From assembly GCF_000426285.1 (NCBI RefSeq), contig NZ_AUFB01000005.1, positions 186,001 to 250,000 of the forward strand: 64,000 nt of DNA, read 5' to 3'. A program made the position numbers and the translations under genes. The DNA comes from Rhizobium leucaenae USDA 9039 (GTDB taxonomy: Bacteria; Pseudomonadota; Alphaproteobacteria; Rhizobiales; Rhizobiaceae). Position 1 is the stretch's first letter, and every line of letters begins with the position of its first letter. The notes below the pieces were generated by a model. That model was not told where the DNA came from. It searched no databases and saw nothing but the letters and a program-made list of their open reading frames with translations. This document shows, piece by piece, positions 36,325-45,976 of this stretch.

Positions 36325-36960
36325 TCATTTCAAGACAGGAAGCCGTTCCCCGGCTCTTACCGCGCCTTTCAGTCGATTGTCCGATGGCGCTAATGGGCAG
36401 ACATAGCGGTACGAATAGGCGCACGAAGGAAAATAGGAAAAGTTGAAATCCAGCACTAATGTGCTGTCTGGGCTGACAACCCCGAGATCTGCTCCCTTGA
36501 TGGTGTCGAGGAGATATCGACCACCGCCATACGTCTCGGTCCCGGAGGTCGCGTCGGCAAACGGCAGGAAAACGCCACCGCCGTACCCCTCAATCCAGTA
36601 AAGGGTTAATTCGCCACCCAACCTGGCCTCCAGCCCGCTTGTACGGGCGAACGCATGCATCGACAGGTCACCATCCGTCCCTGTTGCGACGGTGATCTGT
36701 TCCGATGTTACTGGGGCAAGCTGTACCGTAAGGCGCAACGAGGGATCGTAAGGAAACATCGTCGGTCCTTCGAACGTCGTGCGGTCCGCCGGTTCAATTG
36801 GAGACTGAGGATGGTCGCGAAACATGGTCGAACGGGTATCGCACCAAAGCCGCCAGGCAGCAGCCGCATCTGGATTGGAACGTATCTCGTAGTAGAGATT
36901 TGCGATCTTCTCGCGCCACTCCCACAGTTGTAAAGTTTCGTTCAAATCAGACCCTCCCAT
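36325..36960 (-). CDS. DUF1684 family protein
   Basis: About 211 residues. The C-terminal half carries the DUF1684 pattern: TSGTETYGGGRYLLD, then LVLDFNFSYFPSCAYSYRY, CPLAPSDNRL and AVRAGERLP. The N-terminal half has the usual WEWREKIANLYYEI start. The family has no established activity. I chose the ATG at 36960 because homology starts there; the frame is open to an ATG at 37059, without a ribosome-binding site for the longer form. The gene appears intact although it sits among remnants, so it may be a functional cargo gene. About 300 nt upstream (36961-37255) hold nothing recognisable. Confidence 0.7.
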   Translation of the reverse strand: MGGSDLNETLQLWEWREKIANLYYEIRSNPDAAAAWRLWCDTRSTMFRDHPQSPIEPADRTTFEGPTMFPYDPSLRLTVQLAPVTSEQITVATGTDGDLSMHAFARTSGLEARLGGELTLYWIEGYGGGVFLPFADATSGTETYGGGRYLLDTIKGADLGVVSPDSTLVLDFNFSYFPSCAYSYRYVCPLAPSDNRLKGAVRAGERLPVLK

Positions 36961-37255
36961 GTCGGGATCACGTCCTCGTTTATCGAAACGCTCGCCCAAC
37001 GATCTCGTCGCAACTATTTGCTTGCCAGATTTGCTCTCGTGTCGATTTGCGACGCACATTTTGGTGCCATGTCAACGCGGACTAGACCGCAACAAAAAGT
37101 CCTCGACAAGCCGCTCTCCCACTCCATTGGCTGGCTTTGCTGAACCCCATCCAGTTTTGCTTTGTTCATTTGCGAACGCGTGGAAATCAAGCTCGGCGCC
37201 CCGGTAACGGGCTAAATTTTGCAAGCTGCGAGGCAAACCAATACCGCTTTCTAAA

Positions 37256-37690
37256 TTATAGTGCTGCGGCAAGATTGTAACGGTTCTCGGTTTCGTCCTC
37301 TCCGGCGCGCCAAATCGCCGATTGTTCATACCAGATATAGGTAACAGTTTGCTCCTGAGACATGGGTGGCAACCTCGTGCCGAACGGGTTGTCGATGGTT
37401 TGCAAGGTCCTCTGCTCCAAATCGATATATCTCAGGTTATAATCCATGAAGCTTGCAAGCCAGATATGATCTTCGACGCGCTTGATCCCAACGGCCTGCC
37501 CGGCAAAGACCAGGCTGAGATTCTTCTTCCGCTTGTAGCAGATGCGACCGCGTTGTGACCGCAACGGTCTGGTCGTGAACGGATAGTCGAACTCCGGCAG
37601 GCCGTGGTAGCCTCTGCCGGGCAAGCCATGTCAGGAGCTTGTGGTGTGGCCGCTCTGTATTGAATTCTTCGACCACATCGTCAAAGCGGC
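37256..37690 (-). pseudogene. Remnant of an integrase-core transposase (IS481-like), frameshifted
   Basis: Two minus-strand frames join into the C-terminal part of a transposase. The first has FDDVVEEFNTERPHHKLL (the end of the rve catalytic domain, about 37685-37630). The second, from about 37624, has YHGLPEFDYPF, RGRICYKRKKNLSLVFAGQ and SFMDYNLRYIDLEQRTLQ and ends at 37256. The frame changes near 37625, and the N-terminal DDE region is missing. It is a dead insertion-sequence fragment, good evidence that this stretch is acquired DNA. The family assignment rests on the C-terminal pattern only. Confidence 0.7.
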
Positions 37691-37891
37691 TGCTGCTGCA
37701 GGAAATTGGCGCCCGCCGCCTTCGCGGACTATGCGCTGTTTTACAGCGCAGCAAGGAAGCTGTGCCCTCCGAAATCTGGCGGCAAAATTCCTGCATTATC
37801 GGCGACGGTTTCGTGGGCATGTCAGCATGGATGAGGCTGGCGGCTGTCATGGGCCAACCTGCCACATAGTGGGTTACGCTTGTTGATAATG

Positions 37892-37934
37892 ATCGCACCT
37901 TGTTGTGCGATAGCAGTTTTGCTATTTTGATAGC
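37892..37934. promoter_or_regulatory. Operator repeats of the toxin-antitoxin operon
   Basis: Three inverted repeats overlap: ATCGCAC / GTGCGAT (37892-37911), ATAGCA / TGCTAT (37910-37925) and GCTAT / ATAGC (37921-37934). Arms are shared between neighbours, so antitoxin dimers could bind side by side. The cluster ends 31 nt before the antitoxin start, where an autoregulatory TA operator is expected. Confidence 0.65.
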
Positions 37935-37965
37935 ATTGCCATCAACTGCCAGGAGAAGCTATTAG

Positions 37966-38220
37966 ATGCCCGCCGTCACCATTCGCAACCTGTCCGAAGA
38001 GGTACACCGTGCCCTCAAGGTGCGCGCGGCCCATCATGGCCGCAGCGCCGAAGCCGAAATGCGCGACATTTTGGAAGCGGCGGTTCGCCCAGCAAACCGG
38101 CTTCGTATCGGCTCCGCCCTGTCCGAGTTGAGCCGTAACGCCGGGCTGACCAATGCCGATTTCGAGTCGCTGGAACAGAGTCGCGACAGAACCCCGGCTG
38201 CGCCCATGAGCTTCGAATGA
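37966..38220 (+). CDS. FitA/VapB-type antitoxin (ribbon-helix-helix)
   Basis: An 84-residue antitoxin. The N-terminal ribbon-helix-helix (MPAVTIRNLSEEVHRALKVR, then HHGRSAEAEMRDILEAAV) matches FitA-type DNA-binding domains, and the C-terminal tail would wrap the toxin. It binds its own promoter, which carries overlapping inverted repeats. AGGAG precedes the ATG. The stop overlaps the toxin start by 4 nt (ATGA), the usual TA arrangement. Confidence 0.9.
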   Translation: MPAVTIRNLSEEVHRALKVRAAHHGRSAEAEMRDILEAAVRPANRLRIGSALSELSRNAGLTNADFESLEQSRDRTPAAPMSFE

Positions 38221-38639
38221 TCGTTCTGGACACGAACGTCGTCTCTGAGGCGATGAAGCCCGAACCGGCCCCTGCCGTCCGCGTTTGGCTGGACGAGCAG
38301 GTTGCTGAAACCCTCTATCTCCCCAGCGTGACCGTCGCGGAACTGCTGTTCGGTATCGGTGCCCTGCCTGACGGGCGGCGCAAGCAGAAACTCGCCACGA
38401 CGCTCGACGGGCTTCTCAGCCTGTTCGACGGCAGAATCCTCCCCTTCGACACAGAGGCCGCTCGGTGCTATGCCGACCTTGCCATCGCAGCCCGCAACGC
38501 GGGCAAGGGATTTCCCATGCCGGACGGATACATCGCAGCCATAGCGACCGCCCACGGCTTCGCGGTTGCGTCCCGCGACGCCAGCGCCTTCAAGGCGGCA
38601 GGTGTTCCGGTGATCGACCCCTGGAAAGCCGGACAATGA
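38217..38639 (+). CDS. FitB/VapC-type PIN-domain toxin
   Basis: A 140-residue PIN ribonuclease. All four acidic metal ligands are visible: D5 (VLDTNV), E42 (VAELLFG), D103 (MPDGYIAA) and D121 (ASRDASAF). Related toxins cut tRNA or rRNA when freed from the antitoxin. The gene looks intact and is translationally coupled to the antitoxin. It lies in accessory DNA behind tRNA-Arg, where it may stabilise the region. Confidence 0.9.
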   Translation: MIVLDTNVVSEAMKPEPAPAVRVWLDEQVAETLYLPSVTVAELLFGIGALPDGRRKQKLATTLDGLLSLFDGRILPFDTEAARCYADLAIAARNAGKGFPMPDGYIAAIATAHGFAVASRDASAFKAAGVPVIDPWKAGQ

Positions 38640-38655
38640 GGGGCGCGTTCTTACT

Positions 38656-39101
38656 ATGGAAATCACAATCTTGTCGCTGCTGATCGGCTTTGGAGCCGGT
38701 TTCTACGCCGAGGTCTGCGCGCAAAAACCGAAGTAGGGAACGCGAAACGCCACGCCGATGCGCTCGATCAGCAGATCAGCACACTGCGGCGCGAGATCGT
38801 CGCCATGCACAACGTCGAATCCCGAAGACTGGATGAGGCCGCCCGCCGCAAACGCTTCTTCGAGGAAAACGACGTCTCCGACATGGAGAATCAGATCAGG
38901 TTCATCAGCCAAGCTGAATTGCGCGCCGTTCGCCCGGTGAACAAGGAAGCCGTGCGTGTCCTCTACGCGCTCGACGAGTGGATTGTCTCCAATCGGCCCG
39001 ATTGGCGGATGGCGTTCGAGGTTTCCATGGGAGCCTTCATCAAGACATCTTATGACCCAGAAGACCGGACGCAGGCGGCTCCGCGCGATCGGAATTCTTA
39101 A
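38656..39101 (+). pseudogene. Frameshifted, truncated gene (DUF2726-like, uncertain)
   Basis: A start codon at 38656 (MEITILSLLIGFGAGFYAE, a membrane anchor) runs 26 codons to a stop at 38736. A second frame then carries a natural continuation: KTEVGNAKRHADALDQQISTL, a coiled coil, then FFEENDVSDMENQIRFISQAEL and EVSMGAFIKTSYDP, to a stop at 39101. The shift lies near the CAAAAACC run at 38722-38729. The 3' part is also cut off, since the homologous fold would be longer. The anchor, coiled coil and nuclease-like layout suggests a DUF2726-type protein; that is a guess from pattern. Confidence 0.55.
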
Positions 39102-39285
39102 ACCGAATTGCGCATCTATCACCTTCGCCGGCTCGAAGTTTGATATCTTCGCGCCGGCGCCTTCTTCGAAGCTGCTTCGAAAGCATGCGCCGGTTCGCCA
39201 GCGGTGAGGAGAGTATAAGCCGGTCTTAATGGAACAGCCGCTATAGACATGCGATAACGAGCCGGAAAACGAGGGGGCGCTATCC

Positions 39286-40080
39286 ATGTTCATTGGGAAT
39301 TACCTTCGCACGACACTCTCCGCGCTCGCATTGCTGTGCAGCGCCTTGTCGGCCGAGGCGGCCGGGCGGGTTATCTATCTGACCTTCGATGACGGCCCGC
39401 TGTCGGGGACGGCGAATGTGCTGGATGTGCTTGCCGAAGAGCAGGTGCCGGCGGCGATGTTCATGGTCGGGCTGCATGTCGAAGCGAGCAGCGAGCAAAG
39501 AGCGCTGCTGATGCGCGCCAAATCGCTCCCCTTGGTCACGATCGGCAACCACAGCTACAGCCACGCGAACAATCGCTATAGGGATTTTTATTCCAACACG
39601 GACGCCGTCGTTGCGGATATGCTCAAGGCCAATACCGTGCTTGGCCTGACGCCCTGGGTCCATGCCCGCCTGCCCGGTCGCGACGTCTTCCGCCTGATCG
39701 ACTATTCCAAGGACGATCTTTCCATGGATGCCGCCCGCTACGAGCGCGAAGTCGTCGATTACGACTACGTGGCGGCGATGAAGTTCCTGATCTACGGCTG
39801 GGACTTCGAATGGGCGCATTCGGGAGATGGCAAGCCGGTGCAATCCATCGATCTCCTGCTTAGCGAAATCGATCATCTCTTCGCCTATGGCCGGTTCATG
39901 AAGCGCAATGAGATGATCCTCTTGATGCATGATGAGATGTTTCAAGATCGTTTTGACGGCAAGGAAAAGCTCCAGGCGCTCATCCGGCAATTGAGGCAAC
40001 GAGGCTATGTGTTTGGCGACATAAAGCAATATGACCCGAACCCCTACACCGGAACCCCGCTGCGTTCATCATCGAAGTGA
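39286..40080 (+). CDS. Exported polysaccharide deacetylase (NodB-homology)
   Basis: A 264-residue protein with a signal peptide (cut after SAEAA, about residue 26) and a NodB-homology domain: motif 1 LTFDDGPLSG, with Asp35-Asp36 as general base and metal ligand, and motif 2 GNHSYSHANN with the two metal His residues. It would remove acetyl groups from an exopolysaccharide or peptidoglycan in the periplasm. The C-terminal LMHDEMFQDR supplies the late His. It is transcribed alone. Confidence 0.85.
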   Translation: MFIGNYLRTTLSALALLCSALSAEAAGRVIYLTFDDGPLSGTANVLDVLAEEQVPAAMFMVGLHVEASSEQRALLMRAKSLPLVTIGNHSYSHANNRYRDFYSNTDAVVADMLKANTVLGLTPWVHARLPGRDVFRLIDYSKDDLSMDAARYEREVVDYDYVAAMKFLIYGWDFEWAHSGDGKPVQSIDLLLSEIDHLFAYGRFMKRNEMILLMHDEMFQDRFDGKEKLQALIRQLRQRGYVFGDIKQYDPNPYTGTPLRSSSK

Positions 40081-40255
40081 GTTCGGCAAGGCAACCGAAC
40101 CGGGCATCACGAGAGGTTGGACCAGGCGATCTGATTGCCAATGCAAAAACATTTCCTGCAGCGTGTCGGAAATAGGGCCTATCTTCCGTCCTTGGGTGAG
40201 AACGGCGATACCGTAATCTGGATCGCCGGATAGTCGAAACACGGAGGATATCGAC

Positions 40256-40669
40256 ATGGGTAAGACAATCGCAATCTGCCTGGCCAGATTGATCTTCGGC
40301 GCCGTCTTCGTGATGGCGGCCAGCTTCAAATTCGCCGACATGCAATCGACGGCGGGCTATATCGCATCGGCCGGTTTTCCGCTGCCGCTGTTGCTGGCCT
40401 GGATCGCCGCCTTCTTCGAAAGCGCATTGGCGGTCTGCCTGCTGACGGGAGCCTTTTTCTCCGAAGCCGCGCTGCTTGCCGGCATCTACGTCATCTTCCT
40501 TGCCTTCAGCTTTCATGGGCCAAATCGCTGGAGCGGCAATCAAACGGAATTCGGCTTCTTCGTCGATCATTTCGTCTTTCTCGCCGGCCTGCTGTTTGCG
40601 GCGGTTCATGGCCCTGGGGAAAGATTGGCCGTTCGCGTCGGCATGCTGCGATCGGATACCGGCATCTGA
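40256..40669 (+). CDS. DoxX-family membrane protein
   Basis: A 137-residue protein with four hydrophobic helices. The DoxX pattern is clear in LARLIFGAVFVMAASFKFADM and YIASAGFPLPLLLAWIAAFFESALAV. Members act as small quinone-linked or stress-associated membrane proteins; no specific reaction can be given. It stands alone between the deacetylase and arsC-like genes. Confidence 0.8.
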   Translation: MGKTIAICLARLIFGAVFVMAASFKFADMQSTAGYIASAGFPLPLLLAWIAAFFESALAVCLLTGAFFSEAALLAGIYVIFLAFSFHGPNRWSGNQTEFGFFVDHFVFLAGLLFAAVHGPGERLAVRVGMLRSDTGI

Positions 40670-40823
40670 TCGCAGCCGCTTTCTGCAAGAGTGATGCACG
40701 CCTTATAGTGTATAGTTGCCATGGCGATGCTTCCGACTGTTGGCGCGCGGTGGAGGCCATCCGGACGCATCGGATGCTGTGACCGTCACCTGCTTAACAC
40801 GGGGAATTGGGGGAGAAAGCGCA

Positions 40824-41345
40824 ATGAGCGATGATCGCGTCTATAATGTTCTGTTCCTCTGCACGGGCAATTCCGCCCGTTCCATCCTTGCCGAATCGAT
40901 CTTGAACGCCGAAGGCAAGGGCCGCTTCCGTGCCTTTTCGGCGGGCAGCTATCCGAAGGGCACGATAAATCCCTGGGCGATCAGGACCCTGGATGCCCTC
41001 GGCTATCCCTGCTCCGGCTTCAGCTCGAAACGCTGGGATGTCTTTGCCGAGCCGGGGGCGCCGCAGATGGATTTCATCATTACCGTCTGTGACGACGCGG
41101 CAGGGGAAGTCTGCCCGATATGGCCCGGCCATCCCGCATCGGCGCATTGGGGCATCGAAGATCCCTCCACCGTCGAAGGCTCCGAAGTCGACAAAGGCCG
41201 CGCCTTTGCGCAGGCCGCTCGCTACCTGAAAAATCGGATCATGCTCCTGGTAAACCTGCCGCTTGCATCAATCGACCGGCTGGCGCTGGAAGCGCATCTG
41301 CATGAGATCGGCCAGATGGAAGGTTCGACATCGCTGCGGGCGTAG
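40824..41345 (+). CDS. arsC: Low-molecular-weight phosphatase-type arsenate reductase
   Basis: A 173-residue protein with the LMW-PTP/ArsC P-loop CTGNSARS (C13, R19) and the downstream cysteine in FIITVCDDAAGEVCPIWPG, as in thioredoxin-linked ArsC. It reduces arsenate to arsenite. The ATG at 40824 has GGGAGA upstream; an open frame from 40716 adds 36 residues without homology. No arsR, arsB or acr3 is adjacent, so it is an orphan, and a phosphatase role is possible. Confidence 0.85.
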   Translation: MSDDRVYNVLFLCTGNSARSILAESILNAEGKGRFRAFSAGSYPKGTINPWAIRTLDALGYPCSGFSSKRWDVFAEPGAPQMDFIITVCDDAAGEVCPIWPGHPASAHWGIEDPSTVEGSEVDKGRAFAQAARYLKNRIMLLVNLPLASIDRLALEAHLHEIGQMEGSTSLRA

Positions 41346-41555
41346 CACGCCCCGCTGCAGGTGGTGTAAAGTCAATCTTTAGAGTGCGCCAAGGGCGACT
41401 TTCGTCGCGCCTCTCCTGGCGGTTCGGTTACAATGGAACAAACGGCAGCCGAGTTGCCTTTTGCCGCGGTGATCCTGCAATTTGATGCCGCTCCAGTCTT
41501 CGCTTTGCACATAGTGGCGAATTCACGTCTCCCACTCTCCTGACGAGGCCGGCCC

Positions 41556-42740
41556 ATGACGAACGGAAACCTGCTTCTGACTTTCAATGCCGGCTCCTCG
41601 ACGGTCAAAATCGGTGTGTTCGAGGTGCAGGCAGGCAAAGCCCGTCGCATCGGCAAGGGCTTGATCGATTTCCGTCGCCAACCCTTCACCTTCCATTTGA
41701 CGGAGGGTCCGGCGGCCTTCGATCGTACTCTCCAGACGGATGCGGACGAGCAGTTGCATGAGGTCGTGGACGGAACCTTCGGCATTCTCGGCGAGCATTT
41801 CGACATGTCGGCGGTAAACACCGTCGGGCATCGCGTCGTGCATGGCGGCGATATCTTCACCGGCCCGGTGCGCCTCGATGAAGACCGTATCCGCGAGATC
41901 GAGGACCTTACCGTGCTTGCACCGCTGCACCAGCCACAGGCGCTGCGTCTGATCCGCGCCGTCAGGCATTTGCGGCCGGCGCTTGCGCAGACGGCCTCCT
42001 TCGACACCGCCTTCCACACAACCCAGAGCGATCTCGTTCGCCGCTTCGCCCTTCCGCGCGCGCTGCACGATCAGGGGATCAAACGCTACGGTTTTCACGG
42101 TCTTTCCTATGCCTTCATCGCCGCCGAACTGCGGCGGCGGGCGCCCAAGGCCGCTGCCGGCAAGGTCATCGTCGCCCATCTCGGTAGCGGCGCCAGCCTC
42201 TGTGCCATGGAGAAGGGCGAAAGCCGGGATTGCAGCATGGGATACTCGACGCTGGACGGCATTCCCATGGCGACACGCTGCGGCAGTCTCGATCCCGGCG
42301 TGCTGCTGCATCTTCTCGGGCCGCAAGGCGCGACGCTGAAGGACATGGAAGACATGCTCTACCACAAGTCCGGTCTGCTCGGCGTCTCCGGCATCGGCGC
42401 CGACACGCGCGACCTCTTGAAAAGCCCCAAGCCGGAGGCGCGAGAGGCGATCGATCTATTTTGTCTGCGCATCGCCGGCGAGGTCGGGCGGATGGCGGCA
42501 ACGCTCGGCGGCCTGGACGGCCTCGTCTTCACCGCCGGTATTGGCGAGCATCAGCCGGAAATTCGTGTAGCGATTGGCGAGCGCCTGCAGTGGCTGGGCC
42601 TTGATATCGACAAGGACGCGAACGCCACCAACGCGCTTATCATCAGTACATCATCAAGTTCGGTTACAGCTTTCGTCATTCCGACAGACGAAGAGCAGAT
42701 CATTGCCGACGAGGCCCTGTCGATTTTTGCGGGCGAGTGA
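41556..42740 (+). CDS. ackA: Acetate kinase
   Basis: A 394-residue enzyme of the ASKHA fold: LLTFNAGSSTVKIGVFE (phosphate-1), the signature VNTVGHRVVHGGD (about 88-100), FDTAFH with the catalytic Asp, and GLDGLVFTAGIGEH (adenosine motif). It converts acetyl phosphate and ADP to acetate and ATP. It lies 69 nt before the phosphoketolase gene, which makes acetyl phosphate, so the pair forms one short pathway. Confidence 0.92.
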   Translation: MTNGNLLLTFNAGSSTVKIGVFEVQAGKARRIGKGLIDFRRQPFTFHLTEGPAAFDRTLQTDADEQLHEVVDGTFGILGEHFDMSAVNTVGHRVVHGGDIFTGPVRLDEDRIREIEDLTVLAPLHQPQALRLIRAVRHLRPALAQTASFDTAFHTTQSDLVRRFALPRALHDQGIKRYGFHGLSYAFIAAELRRRAPKAAAGKVIVAHLGSGASLCAMEKGESRDCSMGYSTLDGIPMATRCGSLDPGVLLHLLGPQGATLKDMEDMLYHKSGLLGVSGIGADTRDLLKSPKPEAREAIDLFCLRIAGEVGRMAATLGGLDGLVFTAGIGEHQPEIRVAIGERLQWLGLDIDKDANATNALIISTSSSSVTAFVIPTDEEQIIADEALSIFAGE

Positions 42741-42809
42741 TCGAGATCATAAGCACCCGCTCTATCGGCGATAGTTTCGCATTCAACCGCATTGAATTGG
42801 AGCCCTCCC

Positions 42810-45224
42810 ATGAAAGAGCAGGTAACCACCCCCTCCACCACCGTGCTTGACACCGCCGAACTCGGCCTTATCGACCGCTATTGGCGAGCCGCCAACTACC
42901 TCTCGGTCGGCCAGATCTATCTTCTCGACAATCCGCTGCTGCGCGAGCCGCTGAAGGCGGAGCATATCAAGCCGCGCCTGCTCGGCCACTGGGGCACGAC
43001 CCCCGGCCTCAATTTCATCTATGCCCACCTCAATCGCATCATCCGCAATCGCGATCTCGATATCATCTATATCTGTGGCCCCGGCCACGGCGGACCCGGC
43101 ATGGTCGCCAACACCTATCTCGAGGGCACCTACAGCGAAATCTATCCGAATATCTCCTCGGACACGGACGGCATGCGCAAACTATTCCGTCAGTTTTCCT
43201 TTCCCGGCGGCATTCCGAGCCATGCAGCGCCGGAGACGCCCGGCTCGATCCATGAGGGTGGCGAACTCGGTTATGCCCTCGTCCACGCCTATGGCGCGGT
43301 CTTCGACAATCCCGATCTGATCGCCGCCTGCGTCGTCGGCGACGGCGAGGCCGAAACCGGCCCGCTGGCGGCAAGCTGGCATTCCAACAAATTCCTCAAC
43401 CCGGCCCGCGACGGCGCCGTGCTGCCGATCCTGCATCTGAACGGCTACAAGATCGCCAACCCGACCCTTCTCGGCCGCGCCGGCGATGAGGATATCCGCC
43501 AGCTCTTCACCGGCTATGGCTATGAGCCATTCTTCGTCGAAGGTTCCGACCCACACCAGATGCATCAAGCCATGGCCGCGACCTTCGAACAGGCTTTCGA
43601 TCGCATCCGCGCCATTCAACAGGACGCCCGCCATGGCGCGGCCGGCAACGTCTGCCCCCGCTGGCCGATGATCGTGTTCAGAAGCCCGAAGGGCTGGACG
43701 GGTCCCAAAGAGGTCGATGGCAAAAAGGTCGAAGGCTTCTGGCGGGCGCATCAGGTGCCGGTCTCCAATTGCCGCGCGGATGCCGGCCATCGGAAAATCC
43801 TCGAAGATTGGATGCGAAGCTACGACCCGCAGGATCTCTTCGATATAGACGGACGTCTGAAGGATGAGCTGCGTGCGCTGGCACCGGCAGGCAAACGGCG
43901 CATGGGCGCCAATCCCCATGCCAATGGCGGCCTTCTGCGCAGCGAACTCACAACACCGGCGATCGGCGATTACGCGGTTATGGTCAACGAGCGCGGCAGA
44001 ACGGTGGCGCAATCGACGGAAGTCTTCGGCCATTATCTGCGCGATATCCTGACCCTCAATGCCGACAAGGCCAATTTCCGCATCTTCGGCCCCGACGAAA
44101 CGGAATCCAATCGCCTCGGCAGCGTCTTCGAAGTGACCAACCGTGTCTGGATGGAAGAAATCAAGCCCTATGACGTCGGTCTTGCCCGTGACGGCCGGGT
44201 GATGGAGGTCTTGAGCGAGCATCTGTGCCAGGGCTGGCTGGAAGGTTATCTGCTCACCGGCCGGCACGGCCTGTTTTCCTGCTACGAAGCTTTCATCCAT
44301 ATCGTCGATTCGATGTTCAATCAGCATGCCAAGTGGCTGAAGGTGTCGCGCGAACTGCCGTGGCGCAAACCAGTTTCCTCGCTGAACTACCTGCTGACAT
44401 CGCATGTCTGGCGGCAGGATCATAACGGCTTCAGCCATCAGGACCCGGGCTTCGTCGATCTCGTCGCCAATAAGAAGGCGGACATCGTGCGCATCTATTT
44501 GCCACCGGATGCCAACACGCTGCTGTGGACCGGTGACCATTGCCTCAAGACCTATGACCGCATCAACGTCATCGTCGCCGGCAAGCAGCCGGAACTGCAG
44601 TGGCTCTCAATGGATGAAGCCGCTAGACATTGCGAGGCCGGCATCGGTATCTGGCATTGGGCGAGCAACGAACAGAGCGCTGTCGAGCCCGATGTCGTCA
44701 TGGCCTGCGCCGGCGACGTGCCGACCATGGAGACGCTTGCCGCCGTCGATCTTCTCCGCCAGAACATTGCGGAACTGTCGATCCGCGTCGTCAACGTCGT
44801 CGACCTGATGGCGCTGCAATCCAACGAGCAGCATCCGCACGGCCTGACCGATGCGGTCTTTGACGAGCTGTTCACGCCGGATCGGCCTGTCATCTTCGCC
44901 TATCACGGCTATCCCTATCTGATCCATCGCCTCACCTATCGGCGAACCAATCACGGCAACATCCATGTCCGCGGCTTCATCGAGGAAGGGACGACGACGA
45001 CACCGTTCGACATGACCGTTCTCAACGAACTCGACCGCTACCACCTCGCCATCGAAGCGATCGAGCGGGTGCCGGGATTGAAGGAAAAGCGGACCGATAC
45101 GGTCAAGCTCTTCCGCGACAAACTCGAAGAGCATCATCGTTACGTCCGCCAGCATGGCGAGGACATGCCGGAAATCAGCGGATGGAAATGGCCCTTTGAT
45201 AATAATGGGACACGTCTTACCTGA
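42810..45224 (+). CDS. xfp: Xylulose-5-phosphate/fructose-6-phosphate phosphoketolase
   Basis: An 804-residue thiamine-diphosphate enzyme. Family motifs are [18 protein letters not shown], the signature [15 protein letters not shown] (here [15 protein letters not shown]), the ThDP-binding [19 protein letters not shown] and [26 protein letters not shown]. It splits xylulose 5-phosphate into glyceraldehyde 3-phosphate and acetyl phosphate. The ATG at 42810 has GGAG 7 nt upstream. With AckA it gives ATP and acetate from pentoses, and the xyl transporter lies 7 kb away. Confidence 0.93.
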   Translation: MKEQVTTPSTTVLDTAELGLIDRYWRAANYLSVGQIYLLDNPLLREPLKAEHIKPRLLGHWGTTPGLNFIYAHLNRIIRNRDLDIIYICGPGHGGPGMVANTYLEGTYSEIYPNISSDTDGMRKLFRQFSFPGGIPSHAAPETPGSIHEGGELGYALVHAYGAVFDNPDLIAACVVGDGEAETGPLAASWHSNKFLNPARDGAVLPILHLNGYKIANPTLLGRAGDEDIRQLFTGYGYEPFFVEGSDPHQMHQAMAATFEQAFDRIRAIQQDARHGAAGNVCPRWPMIVFRSPKGWTGPKEVDGKKVEGFWRAHQVPVSNCRADAGHRKILEDWMRSYDPQDLFDIDGRLKDELRALAPAGKRRMGANPHANGGLLRSELTTPAIGDYAVMVNERGRTVAQSTEVFGHYLRDILTLNADKANFRIFGPDETESNRLGSVFEVTNRVWMEEIKPYDVGLARDGRVMEVLSEHLCQGWLEGYLLTGRHGLFSCYEAFIHIVDSMFNQHAKWLKVSRELPWRKPVSSLNYLLTSHVWRQDHNGFSHQDPGFVDLVANKKADIVRIYLPPDANTLLWTGDHCLKTYDRINVIVAGKQPELQWLSMDEAARHCEAGIGIWHWASNEQSAVEPDVVMACAGDVPTMETLAAVDLLRQNIAELSIRVVNVVDLMALQSNEQHPHGLTDAVFDELFTPDRPVIFAYHGYPYLIHRLTYRRTNHGNIHVRGFIEEGTTTTPFDMTVLNELDRYHLAIEAIERVPGLKEKRTDTVKLFRDKLEEHHRYVRQHGEDMPEISGWKWPFDNNGTRLT

Positions 45225-45976
45225 GCGACTGACAGGAAAGCGCGATATGAGAGTCAGCGGCGGCCCTACCCAGCCTGCGGCTCCCCAATGGCTGCTTGCT
45301 TCGGACGGACCGTAAGCTATTGGCCAAACACGGTCCTTCGCTGCTCTCATAAGAAATCAATCTTCCGACGCTGGGCATCGAGGGTAAGAATTTTCAGAAC
45401 GCCGACCCCATAAAATGATTGGATGCCGATCAAAGTCTAGCAAGTTTGTTGATAGGACAGGTGCGGATCTTACATTGCGTTGCACAACCCACTTCGGCCG
45501 GACGCGATATCGCGGTAACAGCAACAAGATAGCTAGCTCCCATAACCTTCCGTCTGGCGATTGAATTATAGCTCCCGCCACATCGGCATTCGGGTGGGAC
45601 AGGCAATAGGAGATTGGTGACCTTACCGCTGCCCGGGTCCTCCGCTTGCCAGGATTTCGCTGAGCGATCCTAATACTCCTTATTTTTCAAGGATTAGCGT
45701 CTGCAGTTTAAACGGCGGCGGACATTGTTGCGCGATTGCGTCCAGGCCTTTGAGCCGCCGATACCCGGTACAACAGCATCTGGAACGGCTTTGCGAGCGG
45801 CCCCCTATAAATTAATGGACCCACAGAATTGCGCTTTTTAGTTGTGATTAGTAGATGCTTATATTGCGTCACACGGCGTTGCAGGCGGATTAATCCCCAT
45901 TTTATCATGACATGACACAACAACCGGTATAATATTCGGCACGAGATGGAACGCATTTATCCTTGGGGGGCGACAC
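45225..45976. other. 750-nt intergenic region upstream of the LuxR-type gene
   Basis: No gene is supported here. Base composition becomes AT-rich towards the right. TATAAT at 45928-45933 is a good -10 box for the downstream regulator, giving a start near 45940; no clear -35 box goes with it. The open frames present are short and have no domain or ribosome-binding site. Confidence 0.45.

Noticed and set aside
39060..39285. attR site matching the tRNA-Arg 3' end
   Set aside because: I looked for the T-arm and acceptor sequence at the right border of the accessory stretch and found no convincing copy.
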